46,997 nucleotides of DNA from Streptomyces sp. V4I8 (GCF_041261225.1 NZ_JBGCCN010000006.1:1-46997), one strand, 5' to 3'. Positions 16,343 to 24,693 are shown, numbered from the stretch's first letter. Numbers and translations are program-made. The notes: generated by a model not told the origin, from the letters alone.

Positions 16343-16371
16343 AACGGGCCCTCATCCGAGGGCCCGTTTCT
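16343..16371 (+). terminator. Terminator of the coiled-coil gene (repeat R3)
   Basis: AACGGGCCCTC and GAGGGCCCGTT form an 11-bp stem with a 4-base loop, followed by TTTCTATAATTT. It belongs to the longer R3 repeat, which continues to 16424. Confidence 0.7.
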
Positions 16372-16391
16372 ATAATTTCCGCAGGTCAGGA

Positions 16392-16419
16392 GGGTAACAG
16401 TCGCAGCGGACTGTTACCC
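16392..16419. promoter_or_regulatory. Perfect 11-bp inverted repeat GGGTAACAGTC
   Basis: Arms at 16392-16402 and 16409-16419 with a 6-base spacer, typical of a dimeric repressor site. GTAACAGTC recurs at 19777-19785 upstream of the relaxase, and GACTGTTACC at about 7012-7021. Confidence 0.5.
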
Positions 16420-16486
16420 GTTCCGCGTGACAGAGCCCGCCGCCGACCAGCAGCCCGTGGCGGCCGCGCCGGGGTTGCTCTACGCC

Positions 16487-16513
16487 AAGAGACCTTCGAA
16501 TCGAAGGTCTCTT
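16487..16513. terminator. Palindromic hairpin with 13-bp arms
   Basis: AAGAGACCTTCGA and its complement, separated by one base, followed on the plus strand by TTGACC. It probably ends transcription from 16427, where a doubtful 29-codon ORF could start at GTG. Confidence 0.5.
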
Positions 16514-16603
16514 TGACCTGCGTTACCGCGGAGGCTTTCGATCTCTGCCAGGTCGGAGGCACCTTGGAATCACAGGACATTCCAGACCTGACACACTCGG
16601 GCC

Positions 16604-16771
16604 ATGACGAACTGCTCCTTCTGCAAGCGCGATTACGACGAGACCGATGCCACGGCTGTCGAGCGCCACACGGAGCCGGTCGCCTGCAACGCGCGCCGGA
16701 CTTGTCGATGCCAGGGCAGGCCCGGTTGCTATCCGTGCGGTGACTCCTTCTGCTTCTGCTCTGAGCACTGA
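16604..16771 (+). CDS. 55-aa cysteine-rich (9 Cys) putative zinc miniprotein
   Basis: A short ORF from ATG 16604 to TGA 16771. It opens with MTNCSFCKRDYDETDATAVE and ends GCYPCGDSFCFCSEH. Nine cysteines and two histidines in 55 residues, arranged as CxxC, CxC, CxxC and CxC, strongly suggest a structural zinc-binding protein. Cysteines at this density are very unlikely in random high-GC sequence. No strong Shine-Dalgarno is seen. It stands alone, convergent with the membrane nuclease gene at 16865. Function is unknown; small Cys-rich proteins on plasmids often bind nucleic acid or a protein partner. Confidence 0.6.
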   Translation: MTNCSFCKRDYDETDATAVERHTEPVACNARRTCRCQGRPGCYPCGDSFCFCSEH

Positions 16772-16864
16772 TCCTGAGGGAACGTCAGCAAGAACTTTCA
16801 CTGAAAGGAGATCCTTTTACCGCCGCCGCGGCGCCCGCGCCGCGATCAACAGCACGAAGGAGCG

Positions 16865-17572
16865 TCAGCAGGGAAGGCCGAGGTCGTCCAAGGAGGCGCC
16901 GCCCGCCCAGCGCTGCAGCTGGTGACCGTCGAGGAGGTGGACGCCGCCCTGGCGGGAGGCCCAGCGCACGTCCGCGCGGCTGAAGTTGCCGCGGTGGACG
17001 ACGACCCGGACGAGGCGGTCGACCCCGGATCGGCCCGCCTCCCGCAGGGGCGCGGCGCCGGGCACGCCCTCGTCCTCGTCCGCCGTCGCCACCGGACGGA
17101 ACGCGACGTCGAGTTCGAGGCCCCGGTGGTCCCGGGCGTACAGGCGGGGCTGGCCGTGCTCGGTCAGGTCGATGACGTGCCAGCCGTCGCGGCGCAGCAT
17201 CCGCGCGGCCGCCACCACCAGGGCGGGGTCATCGAGCCGGGCGAGTTCGGCCGGAGTGTAGTGGCCACCGCGCCGGCGGACTATCGTCCGGCGCCAGCGC
17301 CAGCCCGCGGTCCCGGCGGCCGCCAGGCCGACGACGCCGAGCACCAGGCCGACCGCGCCGAACATGCGAGAGAGCCAGGCGAGCAGCAGGACGGGCGCCA
17401 GCACGGCCAGGCCGAGCCCGACGAACCCGGGCAGCACGTCCCAGAGTTCGGGACCGTACCGGCCCTGGGCGCGCAGTTCGGAGACTGCCCGCTGTCGCTG
17501 CGAGCGCCGGGACCCGGGCACCGGAGGCCGTCTCAGCCACAGAGGCACTGTCGGGCGTCTCCACCTCACCAC
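16865..17572 (-). CDS. Membrane-anchored Mrr-like restriction endonuclease-fold protein, copy 1
   Basis: 235 aa from GTG 17572 (GGGGAG nine bases upstream). A basic N-terminus is followed by two membrane segments (VLPGFVGLGLAVLAPVLLL, then VGLVLGVVGLAAAGTAG). A cytoplasmic domain runs from about residue 120: DDPALVVAAARMLRRDGWHV, LELDVAFRPV, VVVHRGNFSRADVRWASRQ and HLLDGHQLQRWA. The last blocks match the second half of Mrr-type endonuclease domains. The catalytic D-x(n)-QxK centre is not clear, so activity is uncertain. The copy at 38446-39141 has the same plan with a better active site. It might act on incoming DNA at the membrane. Confidence 0.7.
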   Translation of the reverse strand: MVRWRRPTVPLWLRRPPVPGSRRSQRQRAVSELRAQGRYGPELWDVLPGFVGLGLAVLAPVLLLAWLSRMFGAVGLVLGVVGLAAAGTAGWRWRRTIVRRRGGHYTPAELARLDDPALVVAAARMLRRDGWHVIDLTEHGQPRLYARDHRGLELDVAFRPVATADEDEGVPGAAPLREAGRSGVDRLVRVVVHRGNFSRADVRWASRQGGVHLLDGHQLQRWAGGASLDDLGLPC

Positions 17573-17750
17573 CAGGGCCAACTCCCCATCACCACCCGTT
17601 CGTCCTCTCGAACTGGTAGAGATACCCGTTCCGTCCCGCGACCCGCCAGCCAGGGCGCGGTTCGGCCACCGAACTGGCCGAAGTCGTTGCACCGGAGCTG
17701 TGGCCGGGGTGTACTGCCAGCACGCCGTCCCGTACGCCGAGGAGGCAGTG

Positions 17751-18074
17751 GTGACCCCCGGATTCCTCCGGCGCCGGCGCGAGCGCCGGGCCGTCGAGCG
17801 AGGCGCCGCCCATCTGGACGCCCAGCTGCGGGAGTCGGCGGATATCGCGATCAGCGCCGCCCGCCGCGCGTTGTCCCGCCGGATGCCGGAGCTGTCCCTG
17901 GAAGACCAGGTGCGCGACCGCGAGCGGGTCGACGTCCAGGACGTGCTGGACACCGCGCACGAGCACTTCGGGCTGACCGCCGTCGACCGCGAGCGGGCCG
18001 CCGCATTCCTGCGGGCCCGGTACGAGTTGCGCACCGGAGCCATGGACCTGATCACCGACGCGTACGACGACTGA
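17751..18074 (+). CDS. Hypothetical 107-aa helical protein
   Basis: Starts at GTG 17751 with GAGGAGG upstream. It is highly charged and all-helical (RRRRERRAVERGAAHLDAQL, LSLEDQVRDRERVDVQDVLD), with an acidic end. No family recognised. It is followed by a clear terminator (18091-18124), so it forms its own transcription unit, divergent from the membrane nuclease gene. Confidence 0.65.
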   Translation: MTPGFLRRRRERRAVERGAAHLDAQLRESADIAISAARRALSRRMPELSLEDQVRDRERVDVQDVLDTAHEHFGLTAVDRERAAAFLRARYELRTGAMDLITDAYDD

Positions 18075-18090
18075 CCGCGAGCCCTCCCAC

Positions 18091-18124
18091 GGCCGCCGCT
18101 GGAACGCGAATTCCAGCGGCGGCC
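18091..18124 (+). terminator. Hairpin terminator, 14-bp arms
   Basis: GGCCGCCGCTGGAA pairs perfectly with TTCCAGCGGCGGCC across a 6-base loop, 17 bases after the stop of the 107-aa gene. Confidence 0.65.
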
Positions 18125-18161
18125 GCCGCCGTTCCAACCGTCGCCGAACCCTCCCGCGAAA

Positions 18162-18177
18162 TAGCGTGTGCACGCTA
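18162..18177. promoter_or_regulatory. Palindrome family B, copy 1 (TAGCGTGTGCACGCTA)
   Basis: A perfect 16-bp palindrome overlapping the probable -10 (TACGAT) of the SprT-like gene, whose ATG follows at 18189. Two more copies of its 14-bp core lie at 19560-19573 and 19699-19712, before the relaxase gene. The position is that of a repressor operator. Confidence 0.65.
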
Positions 18178-18188
18178 CGATTTGAGGC

Positions 18189-18968
18189 ATGGCGACTCAG
18201 GAGGGGACCCGGATCATCGCCGCCCTGGAATCGACGTGGGCCGCGATCCAAAAGCACCACCCCGACGTTCCAGACGTCGTGATCGTGACTGGAACCGGGC
18301 AGAAGAAGCGCAGCCGCAACCGCCTGACGTTGGGCCACCACGCGGCGGACCGCTGGCTGGACGCGGCCGCCGCCGGGCGCAAGGCGGAGCTGTTCATCTC
18401 CGGCGAGGCCATCGACAAGGGCGGCGAGGCCATCGTGGAGACGATGCTGCACGAGTCGGCTCACGCGCTCGCCGCAGTGCGGGACATCCGGGACACCTCG
18501 TGTGCGGGGCGCTGGCATAACCGCAGGTACGCCGCCCTGGCCGAGGAGGTCGGGCTGCAGCCGCCGAAGAAGGCGAAGAAGGTCGTTGGCTTCTCGGAGT
18601 CCCTGATCACGCCCGCCACGGTCGGCCGGTACGCGTCCCAGATCCGGAAGTTGGACGCGGCCGCACTCGCGAGGATCGAGGCGCCCGCGGACGACGAGGG
18701 CAAGCAGGACCAGGACCAGCAGAGCCCGGAGAACCCCGGCCCGCGCGGCGGCCGCGGCCGGGCCGGGAAGCGCACGCCCGTGGAATGCGGCTGCACGCCG
18801 ACCCCCCGCCGGATGCAGGTCACCCCGGCGTTCCTGGAAGAGGGTTCGGTGCTGTGCGGGAAGTGCGCACAGCCGTTCCAGCCCCGGGAGCCCGAGCTGG
18901 AATTGGTGCTGCAACTCGGTGAGGACGAGGCGCCGGCCGAGCCCGTCGCGGCCCGGGTCGAGCCGTGA
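18189..18968 (+). CDS. SprT-like putative zinc metallopeptidase with C-terminal zinc ribbon
   Basis: 259 aa from ATG 18189, apparently leaderless (TACGAT nine bases upstream). The peptidase site is ETMLHESAHALAAVR, i.e. HExxH, followed by WHNRRYAALAEEVGL, which supplies the usual third His of SprT-like proteins (HNRRY). The N-terminal part (LTLGHHAADRW, ELFISGEAI) forms the expected beta strands. The C-terminus has CGCTPTPRRMQVTP and VLCGKCAQPF, a four-Cys zinc ribbon. SprT/Spartan proteins cut proteins crosslinked to DNA. Here it could release relaxase-DNA adducts after transfer, though that is inference. It overlaps the HNH gene by 4 bp. Confidence 0.8.
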   Translation: MATQEGTRIIAALESTWAAIQKHHPDVPDVVIVTGTGQKKRSRNRLTLGHHAADRWLDAAAAGRKAELFISGEAIDKGGEAIVETMLHESAHALAAVRDIRDTSCAGRWHNRRYAALAEEVGLQPPKKAKKVVGFSESLITPATVGRYASQIRKLDAAALARIEAPADDEGKQDQDQQSPENPGPRGGRGRAGKRTPVECGCTPTPRRMQVTPAFLEEGSVLCGKCAQPFQPREPELELVLQLGEDEAPAEPVAARVEP

Positions 18969-19477
18969 CCGCGCCGCCCGCGGTTCCCTGGCAGGCCCTG
19001 GCCGCCGACCTGGCGACCGTCGAGCGGTACGAGGCCCGGGTGTACCGCGGGCCCGGCCCCACGGACTGCCACTGGTGGCTCGGCGCCATCAGCGACTCCG
19101 GCCACGGCAAGCTCCGCGCGGGCAGCCGCCCGGCGGGCACCTCCCGCGTGGTCAGCGTCCACGTGCTCGGGTACGCGATCCACCACGGCGCCGCCGACCT
19201 CCAGCCGGGCGCGATCGTGCGACACAAGTGCGACGAAGCCAGCTGCCAGAACCCCGAGCACTGGCTGATCGGTGACCGCCTGCAGAACATCGTCGACTTC
19301 CAGGCCCGCCGCGGGCTGACCGGCCACGCGCTCGCAGACGTGCGCGGCGCAGCTGGCCGGGCCGTCGCCGTCCGGGACGCCATCCTGGCCGCCGCCCCCG
19401 GCAAGGAGCCCGCCGCCATCGCGGCCGCCATCGCCGCCGGCCACCCGTCCGGGGACCGCCAAGACACCCTCTGGTGA
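18965..19477 (+). CDS. HNH endonuclease family protein
   Basis: 170 aa from GTG 18965, overlapping the SprT-like stop (GTGA), so translationally coupled. The HNH core is at about residues 35-105: CHWWLGAISDSGHGKL, SVHVLGYAIHHGAADL, IVRHKCDEASCQNPEHWLIG, then LQNIVD. This is the HNH_3-like layout of homing and phage endonucleases: Cys pair, His of the beta-beta-alpha metal site, N in NPEH. The C-terminal tail is Ala-rich and helical. The coupling with a SprT-like peptidase is unusual and suggests a joint role in DNA processing. Confidence 0.8.
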   Translation: MTAPPAVPWQALAADLATVERYEARVYRGPGPTDCHWWLGAISDSGHGKLRAGSRPAGTSRVVSVHVLGYAIHHGAADLQPGAIVRHKCDEASCQNPEHWLIGDRLQNIVDFQARRGLTGHALADVRGAAGRAVAVRDAILAAAPGKEPAAIAAAIAAGHPSGDRQDTLW

Positions 19478-19559
19478 CCGCCTCGTCCCAGGTTCCGCTT
19501 CCCTTGCGAGAGGCGCGGCGCCCTCTCGCGCTCTCCAGCCCGCCGGGGTCCCGTATCGA

Positions 19560-19712
19560 AGCGTGTGCACGCTAGACCGAACGGGCGCGGCGGGCCCACG
19601 TTTCGGGGTCTGCCTCGCACCGCCGGAGGGCGCTTCCGCCGGTGACTCCGGTATCCCGAACCGGCCGCGCGGGCGCCGCCGGTTGCCAGGCACAGAGGAG
19701 CGTGTGCACGCT
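19560..19712. promoter_or_regulatory. Palindrome family B, copies 2 and 3
   Basis: AGCGTGTGCACGCT at 19560-19573 and again at 19699-19712, 139 bp apart centre to centre, in the leader of the relaxase gene. With the copy at 18162 they form a small regulon: the SprT/HNH operon and the relaxase region. Confidence 0.65.
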
Positions 19713-19714
19713 AG

Positions 19715-20038
19715 GTTCGAAGGCGTCCGGCCGACCCGGACCCGGCGGCGCATCCGTCGCCGAAAACCACTCTTGGTAACAGTCGAGGCCCGCCCCGCGC
19801 GTCCGGGTCGGGCCTCTGTCGTCTGTGGCGCAGCGTACCGGGCGACCATCGGCCGCCGTCAACTACCGCACCAGGATCTAGGGCTGATGTCTCCTCACGA
19901 CCTTCTCCCGTCTCTGCTTGCTCTTCCTTCACGGCTTGCTCTAGTCGATCTCCTCTCCCATCTGCCAACTTGCCCTCTCCACCCCCTTCTTCTGCCCTGA
20001 TCTTGAAAGCTAAGGTCCCTACTCTCTTCAACACACCT
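19715..20038. other. Pyrimidine-rich leader, candidate oriT region
   Basis: No gene. From about 19885 to 20010 the plus strand is strongly pyrimidine-biased (runs such as CTCTGCTTGCTCTTCCTTC and CTCTCCACCCCCTTCTTC), unlike anything else in the window. It lies directly upstream of the relaxase gene, where MobF systems often have their nick site. No nic sequence can be fixed from sequence alone. Confidence 0.45.
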
Positions 20039-20074
20039 TTGCATTCTCATCCGATGGCCACCTACAGTGATCAC
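20039..20074 (+). promoter_or_regulatory. Relaxase promoter (leaderless)
   Basis: TTGCAT (20039-20044), an 18-base spacer and TACAGT (20063-20068) put the transcription start at about the A of ATG 20075. No Shine-Dalgarno is present, which fits a leaderless mRNA. Confidence 0.55.
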
Positions 20075-23000
20075 ATGACCGCCACCGTGAGCCCGGGTTC
20101 CGACCCGGGTTACCTGATCAATCAGGTGGGCAAGGGTGGCGAGCACTACTACCTGAAGAGCATCGAGCAGGCTGGAGAGCCTGCCGGTATCTGGCTCGGT
20201 GAGGGTGCAAACGATCTTGGTCTGACTGGTGAAGTCGACCACGACTTGATGAACGACATGTACTCGAAGTTCACGCACCCCGAGCTGCACGCGCAGGTCC
20301 GCGCGTCACTCTCCGCGATCACGACGGAGCCGGGGACGGACGAGTACAAGGCCGAGGTGGCAGCCATCTACGACGCCGCCCGGGTCGGTCGGAAGCCGTA
20401 CGACTACACCAAGTCGACGGAGGAGAAGGTGGCCAAGGCTCTGGAGAAGTTGGGCCCGGACGCGACCCCCGAGCAGCGCACCGAGGCAGAGCTGAAGGTG
20501 CGCCAGAACGCGCCCACTAGCCGCTCGTACTACGACGTCACGTTCAGCGTGCCGAAGTCGTACAGCTTGCTGCACGCCGGATTCCAGATCGAGGCTCAGC
20601 GGCTCCGCGCGGCCGGCGACTTGGAGGGCGCGGCGGCCGCCGCGGCGAAGGCGGACCAGGTCTGGGAATGCGTGATGGAGGGTGTCCAGGCCGGGCTGGA
20701 GTTCCTGCAGGAAGAGGCCGGGTACGCCCGGGACGGACGCCACGGCGCGAAGGATGCCGAGGGTGCTCCGGTCGGCCGCCAGGTCGACGCGCACCGCTGG
20801 ACGATCGCCAGCTTCCGCCAGCACACAAGCCGGGACAACGACCCGCAGATGCACGTGCACAACGCGATCTGGAACCGCGTGCAGGTCGACCAGGTGGACC
20901 CCGTGACCGGCGAAGTCCGCTCGAAGTGGCTGACCATCGACGGACAGGAGATCTACCGGCACACCAAGGCCGCCGGGCACATCTTCGAGAAGACCACGGA
21001 CGAGGCCCTGTACCGCAAGCTGCAGCTCCGCACGGCGATGCGCCCGGACGGGATGGCCCGCGAGGTCTGCGGCATCAGCGAGGAGAAGCGGGACAAGTAC
21101 TCCAGCCGCCGGCGGACCATCACCAAGGGCACCGCCGAGTTGGCCAAGGCGTACGAGGACCGCGAGGGGCGGCCGCCGTCCGCCCACGAGCTGGCCCGCA
21201 TGGCGCAGTGGGTGAACCTGTCGGAGCGCAAGGGAAAGACCGCCGCCGTCCCCCGCGAGCAGCTGTTGGAGCAGTGGGAGACGGACATGGTCACCGACAC
21301 CCGCGAGTCGCTGGCCGACATTCCAGCCGAGGTGGCCCGCGCGACCGCCGACCTGGAACGGCGCCAGGCCGACCTGGAATCGGGGCTGGAATTCGACCCG
21401 GCGAAGGTGGTGCGGGCCGCCGTCGAGAACGCCCAGGACCAGAAGGCGGCATGGCGCCGCGGGGACCTGATCGTGGAGATCACCAAGCAGCTTCCAGACT
21501 GCTTGGGTGGCCTGGAACGCGACCAGGTGCGCGCCCTCGTCAACGAGCTGGCCGACGCTGCGCTGCAGTCGGGCACGGACACCGAGGTGGTGAGGCTGAC
21601 CGCCCGCAACCTCGTTCCGCTTCCCCAGGAGCTGTGCCGCGAGGACGGGCTGAGTGTCTACGCCCGCCACGGCGCCCGCCGGTACGCCACGAAGGACCAC
21701 CTGGAGCGCGAGGGCCGGGTAATCGAGCAGGCCACAGAGCTGGGAGCGCCCGCCGTCGCCCGCGAGGCGATCGACGCGGCCGCCGCCGAGGCCGGGCTGA
21801 ACGAGGGCCAGGAGAAGGCGTTCCGCTCCATCCTCGCGTCCGGCCGCCGCATGGAGGTCGTGGCCGCCCCCGCCGGTACTGGAAAGTCCCGCCTGGCGGG
21901 CGCGATCCACGACGTCTGGACGCAGGAATGCGGCCCCGTGATCGGCCTCACCGTCAGCCAGCGCGCGGCCCGCGTGCTGTCGGACGAGGGCGTGACGAAC
22001 GCGCAGAACATCGCCAAATTCCTGGACACGAACCAGCGCCTGGAATCGGGCGCCCCAGTGGCCGAAGACGAGCGGGCCGCGTTCCAGCTGCAGCAGGGTC
22101 AGCTCATCCTCGTGGACGAGGCGTCCATGGCTGAGACGGGCCAGCTGGACGAGATCCGGCGCCTGGCCGCCCGCGCCGGCGCCAAGGTGCTGTACGTGGG
22201 TGACAACGCCCAGCTGGACAGCGTCGGTAGTGGCGGAGTGTTCTCCCAGCTGACCGAGGAGCTGCCCAACGTCCACCGCCTGGACGAGGTGATGCGCTTC
22301 AACTCCGAGTGGGAGAAGGAGGCGTCTCTGAAGCTCCGCAAGGGCGAGGTCGACGTGCTCGCGGACTACGAGGCCCGCGGCCGCCTCCGGGGCGGAACGC
22401 GGGACGAGATGGTGGAAGCGTCGTACCAGTCCTGGCTGGTCGACCACGTGGGCGGTAAGGACGCGGTGCTGATCGCCCCGACCAAGGAGCAGGCGGACGA
22501 ACTGGCAGCCCGCGCGCGTGCGGACCTCGTACGACTCGGTCAGGTCGAGGCGGACGGCATCGAGCTGGACAAGCGCGGGCTAACTGTCGGCAAGGGCGAC
22601 ATGATCCAGCTCCGCAAGAACAACCGGCAGATGACCAGCGCTTCCGGCGAGCGGTTCGCCACGAACCGCGACGTGGTCAAGGTGCTGGGCATCTCCGAGG
22701 ACGGCTCGGTCACCGCCGCGTACGACGACGGGGACACCGTGACCCTGCCGCCCGCGTACGTGCAGAGCCACGTCGATCTGGCGTATGCCGGCACCATCCA
22801 TTCCACCCAGGGGCGGACCGTTGGAACGGCCCACAGCTACTGGGACGGGACCGGCAGCCGGGAAGCGTTCTACGTCGCGATGACCCGCGGCCGCGAGAAG
22901 AACGTGGCGTACATGTCCACGGACCAGCCGGGCGTGGAGCCGTGGGAGCGGCCGGAGCCCATGGCCCTGTTCAAGCAGACGCTGGAACATTCCAGCGTCG

Positions 23001-24619
23001 AGAAGTCGGCCAGGCAGGTGCAGCGCGAGGAACTGGAATGGTCCCAGAGTCTGGCGAAGCACACGTTCGAGCTGGAAGACCTCAGCGCCGAGCACGCAGA
23101 GAAGAAGTTCGGTCAGGTCCTCTACGAGAAGCTGGGCGAGCGGTTCGGCCAGGTCCGTGACTCCGAGGCGTACGGGTCCCTGATGCGTCTGGGACGGGCC
23201 GCCGACGCGGCCGGCCACGACGCCATGCAGCTGATGCAGGACATCACCCAGCGCACCCTGGACGATGCAAAAGACCTGGCCAAGGTCTTGCACTGGCGTG
23301 CGGAGCGCGAGCTGGAGGCCGCCGACCGGCGCCAGGTCCAGGCGGACGAGCGCCGGGTGCGCGAGGCCGTCGAGCAGCAGGAGACGGCCGTCACCGAGGC
23401 CATGACGACCGGTCAGTGGCACCAGGTCGAGGACCACATGCAGGCCCTGCAGGCGATGACCGAGGGTCTGCAGAGCCAGGTCGGAGTCCTGCATGGCCAG
23501 CAGGAGGGCCAGGAGCGCCACCGCATCGCAGAGGAGCACCGGGCGGCCGCCGAGGAGCGCGCCGACTGGCGGAACCGCGTTGCGGAGATCGAGGGCCCCA
23601 AGGGCGAGTACGCCCGGGGTGTCGCCGAAGTTGCCGAGGCCAAGCGCCTGGAACTGGGCCAGCAGTTGCTGGAACGGGCCGAAGCCGGGGAACTCCCCCA
23701 GTGGGCACAGCAGCTGGGCCCCGTGCCGGACGCCCCCGAGTGGCGGGAGCGCTGGATCGAGCGCGCGGGCAGCGTGGCCGCGTTCCGCGAGGCCCACGAC
23801 CACGAGCACGACCGCGACCCGATCGGCCAGCGACCGGGCCGCGGTGCCGTCGACGTCCGCCAGGACTGGGACCGCGCCTACCGCGCGCTGGGCGAGCCGG
23901 AGGACCGGATCGAGCTGGTGGGCGCCACGGACGCGACACTGCGCCGCATGGTCGAGCGGTACGAGCGCGAAACCGAGTGGGCCCCGCCGCACGTGGCTGG
24001 CCAGCTGCGCGAGGTCTCGGAGTCCCTGGCCGACGTCGAGCGCGAAGCCATGCAGAAGTACATCGAGGCCCGCGAGGCAGAAATGGAAGACCCGGAGCGC
24101 GGGCAGGAGCTGCACGCAGCCGTCGACGGATACGACGCCCTGGCCGCGCAACTGTCCGAGGACCGTGAGGCCCTGGAAAAGGTCCACGAGGCTCGACAGG
24201 CATGGCACGGCCACACCGAGGACACGCGGGCCCAGGCGCAGGAGGCACAGCGACAGCTGGAACTCCGGGCGCCCGAGCCCGAGCTCGCGCCGGAGACGCT
24301 GGAACTGCAAGAGGACGTGCAGGAGCAGGAACAGCCGACGCTGGAACCGGAGCTGGAACAGCCGGAGACCAGCGAGCGCGACCGGCTGCGCGAAGCCCAC
24401 GAGCGCGCACACGCAGACGGGCGGACCCTCACAGGCGAGGACCTGCAGCAGGCCGTCCGGACCGCCGCCAGGGCGACGGAGATCCTGGCCGACCGCGAGC
24501 AGACACAACAGATGGAGGAAGCCGAGCGCACCCGCCGGGACGAGCCCGTGGTGCAGCGGCCGGAGCCGCAGATCGAGGCCCCCACGGTCGAAGTCAGCGG
24601 GACCGAGGTCGAGATGTAG
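20075..24619 (+). CDS. MobF-family (TrwC-like) relaxase-helicase
   Basis: 1514 aa. ATG 20075 is preferred because of the promoter spacing; ATG 20054 is in frame. The relaxase domain is residues 1-330: candidate nicking tyrosines Y13 and Y25/Y26 (GYLINQ, EHYYLKS), then YYDVTFSVPKSYSLLHAGF, and the metal triad HTSRDNDPQMHVHNAIW near 249. The RecD2-like helicase follows: Walker A AAPAGTGKSRLAG near 600, Walker B LILVDEASMAETGQL near 677, and AGTIHSTQGRTVGTA with YVAMTRGREKN near 905-935. The last 550 residues are a Glu/Gln/Arg-rich coiled coil. It nicks oriT, stays bound to the 5' end and unwinds DNA for transfer with the VirD4-like protein at 29468. All motifs are intact. Confidence 0.93.
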   Translation: MTATVSPGSDPGYLINQVGKGGEHYYLKSIEQAGEPAGIWLGEGANDLGLTGEVDHDLMNDMYSKFTHPELHAQVRASLSAITTEPGTDEYKAEVAAIYDAARVGRKPYDYTKSTEEKVAKALEKLGPDATPEQRTEAELKVRQNAPTSRSYYDVTFSVPKSYSLLHAGFQIEAQRLRAAGDLEGAAAAAAKADQVWECVMEGVQAGLEFLQEEAGYARDGRHGAKDAEGAPVGRQVDAHRWTIASFRQHTSRDNDPQMHVHNAIWNRVQVDQVDPVTGEVRSKWLTIDGQEIYRHTKAAGHIFEKTTDEALYRKLQLRTAMRPDGMAREVCGISEEKRDKYSSRRRTITKGTAELAKAYEDREGRPPSAHELARMAQWVNLSERKGKTAAVPREQLLEQWETDMVTDTRESLADIPAEVARATADLERRQADLESGLEFDPAKVVRAAVENAQDQKAAWRRGDLIVEITKQLPDCLGGLERDQVRALVNELADAALQSGTDTEVVRLTARNLVPLPQELCREDGLSVYARHGARRYATKDHLEREGRVIEQATELGAPAVAREAIDAAAAEAGLNEGQEKAFRSILASGRRMEVVAAPAGTGKSRLAGAIHDVWTQECGPVIGLTVSQRAARVLSDEGVTNAQNIAKFLDTNQRLESGAPVAEDERAAFQLQQGQLILVDEASMAETGQLDEIRRLAARAGAKVLYVGDNAQLDSVGSGGVFSQLTEELPNVHRLDEVMRFNSEWEKEASLKLRKGEVDVLADYEARGRLRGGTRDEMVEASYQSWLVDHVGGKDAVLIAPTKEQADELAARARADLVRLGQVEADGIELDKRGLTVGKGDMIQLRKNNRQMTSASGERFATNRDVVKVLGISEDGSVTAAYDDGDTVTLPPAYVQSHVDLAYAGTIHSTQGRTVGTAHSYWDGTGSREAFYVAMTRGREKNVAYMSTDQPGVEPWERPEPMALFKQTLEHSSVEKSARQVQREELEWSQSLAKHTFELEDLSAEHAEKKFGQVLYEKLGERFGQVRDSEAYGSLMRLGRAADAAGHDAMQLMQDITQRTLDDAKDLAKVLHWRAERELEAADRRQVQADERRVREAVEQQETAVTEAMTTGQWHQVEDHMQALQAMTEGLQSQVGVLHGQQEGQERHRIAEEHRAAAEERADWRNRVAEIEGPKGEYARGVAEVAEAKRLELGQQLLERAEAGELPQWAQQLGPVPDAPEWRERWIERAGSVAAFREAHDHEHDRDPIGQRPGRGAVDVRQDWDRAYRALGEPEDRIELVGATDATLRRMVERYERETEWAPPHVAGQLREVSESLADVEREAMQKYIEAREAEMEDPERGQELHAAVDGYDALAAQLSEDREALEKVHEARQAWHGHTEDTRAQAQEAQRQLELRAPEPELAPETLELQEDVQEQEQPTLEPELEQPETSERDRLREAHERAHADGRTLTGEDLQQAVRTAARATEILADREQTQQMEEAERTRRDEPVVQRPEPQIEAPTVEVSGTEVEM

Positions 24620-24627
24620 CCCACCGG

Positions 24628-24677
24628 GCACAGAGAAGGGGCGGACCGCCTGCTGGCGGTCCGCCCCTTCTCTGTGC
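24628..24677 (+). terminator. Strong terminator after the relaxase gene
   Basis: Perfect 23-bp arms (24628-24650 and 24655-24677; core GAGAAGGGGCGGACCGCC) with a TGCT loop, 8 bases past the relaxase stop. Its length and perfection are well above an ordinary terminator. Confidence 0.8.
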
Positions 24678-24693
24678 TGCGATCCCGGGTCTG

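Noticed and set aside
16427..16516. 29-codon ORF after the GGGTAACAGTC repeat
   Set aside because: No ribosome site, and its last third is the hairpin at 16487-16513; more likely noncoding.
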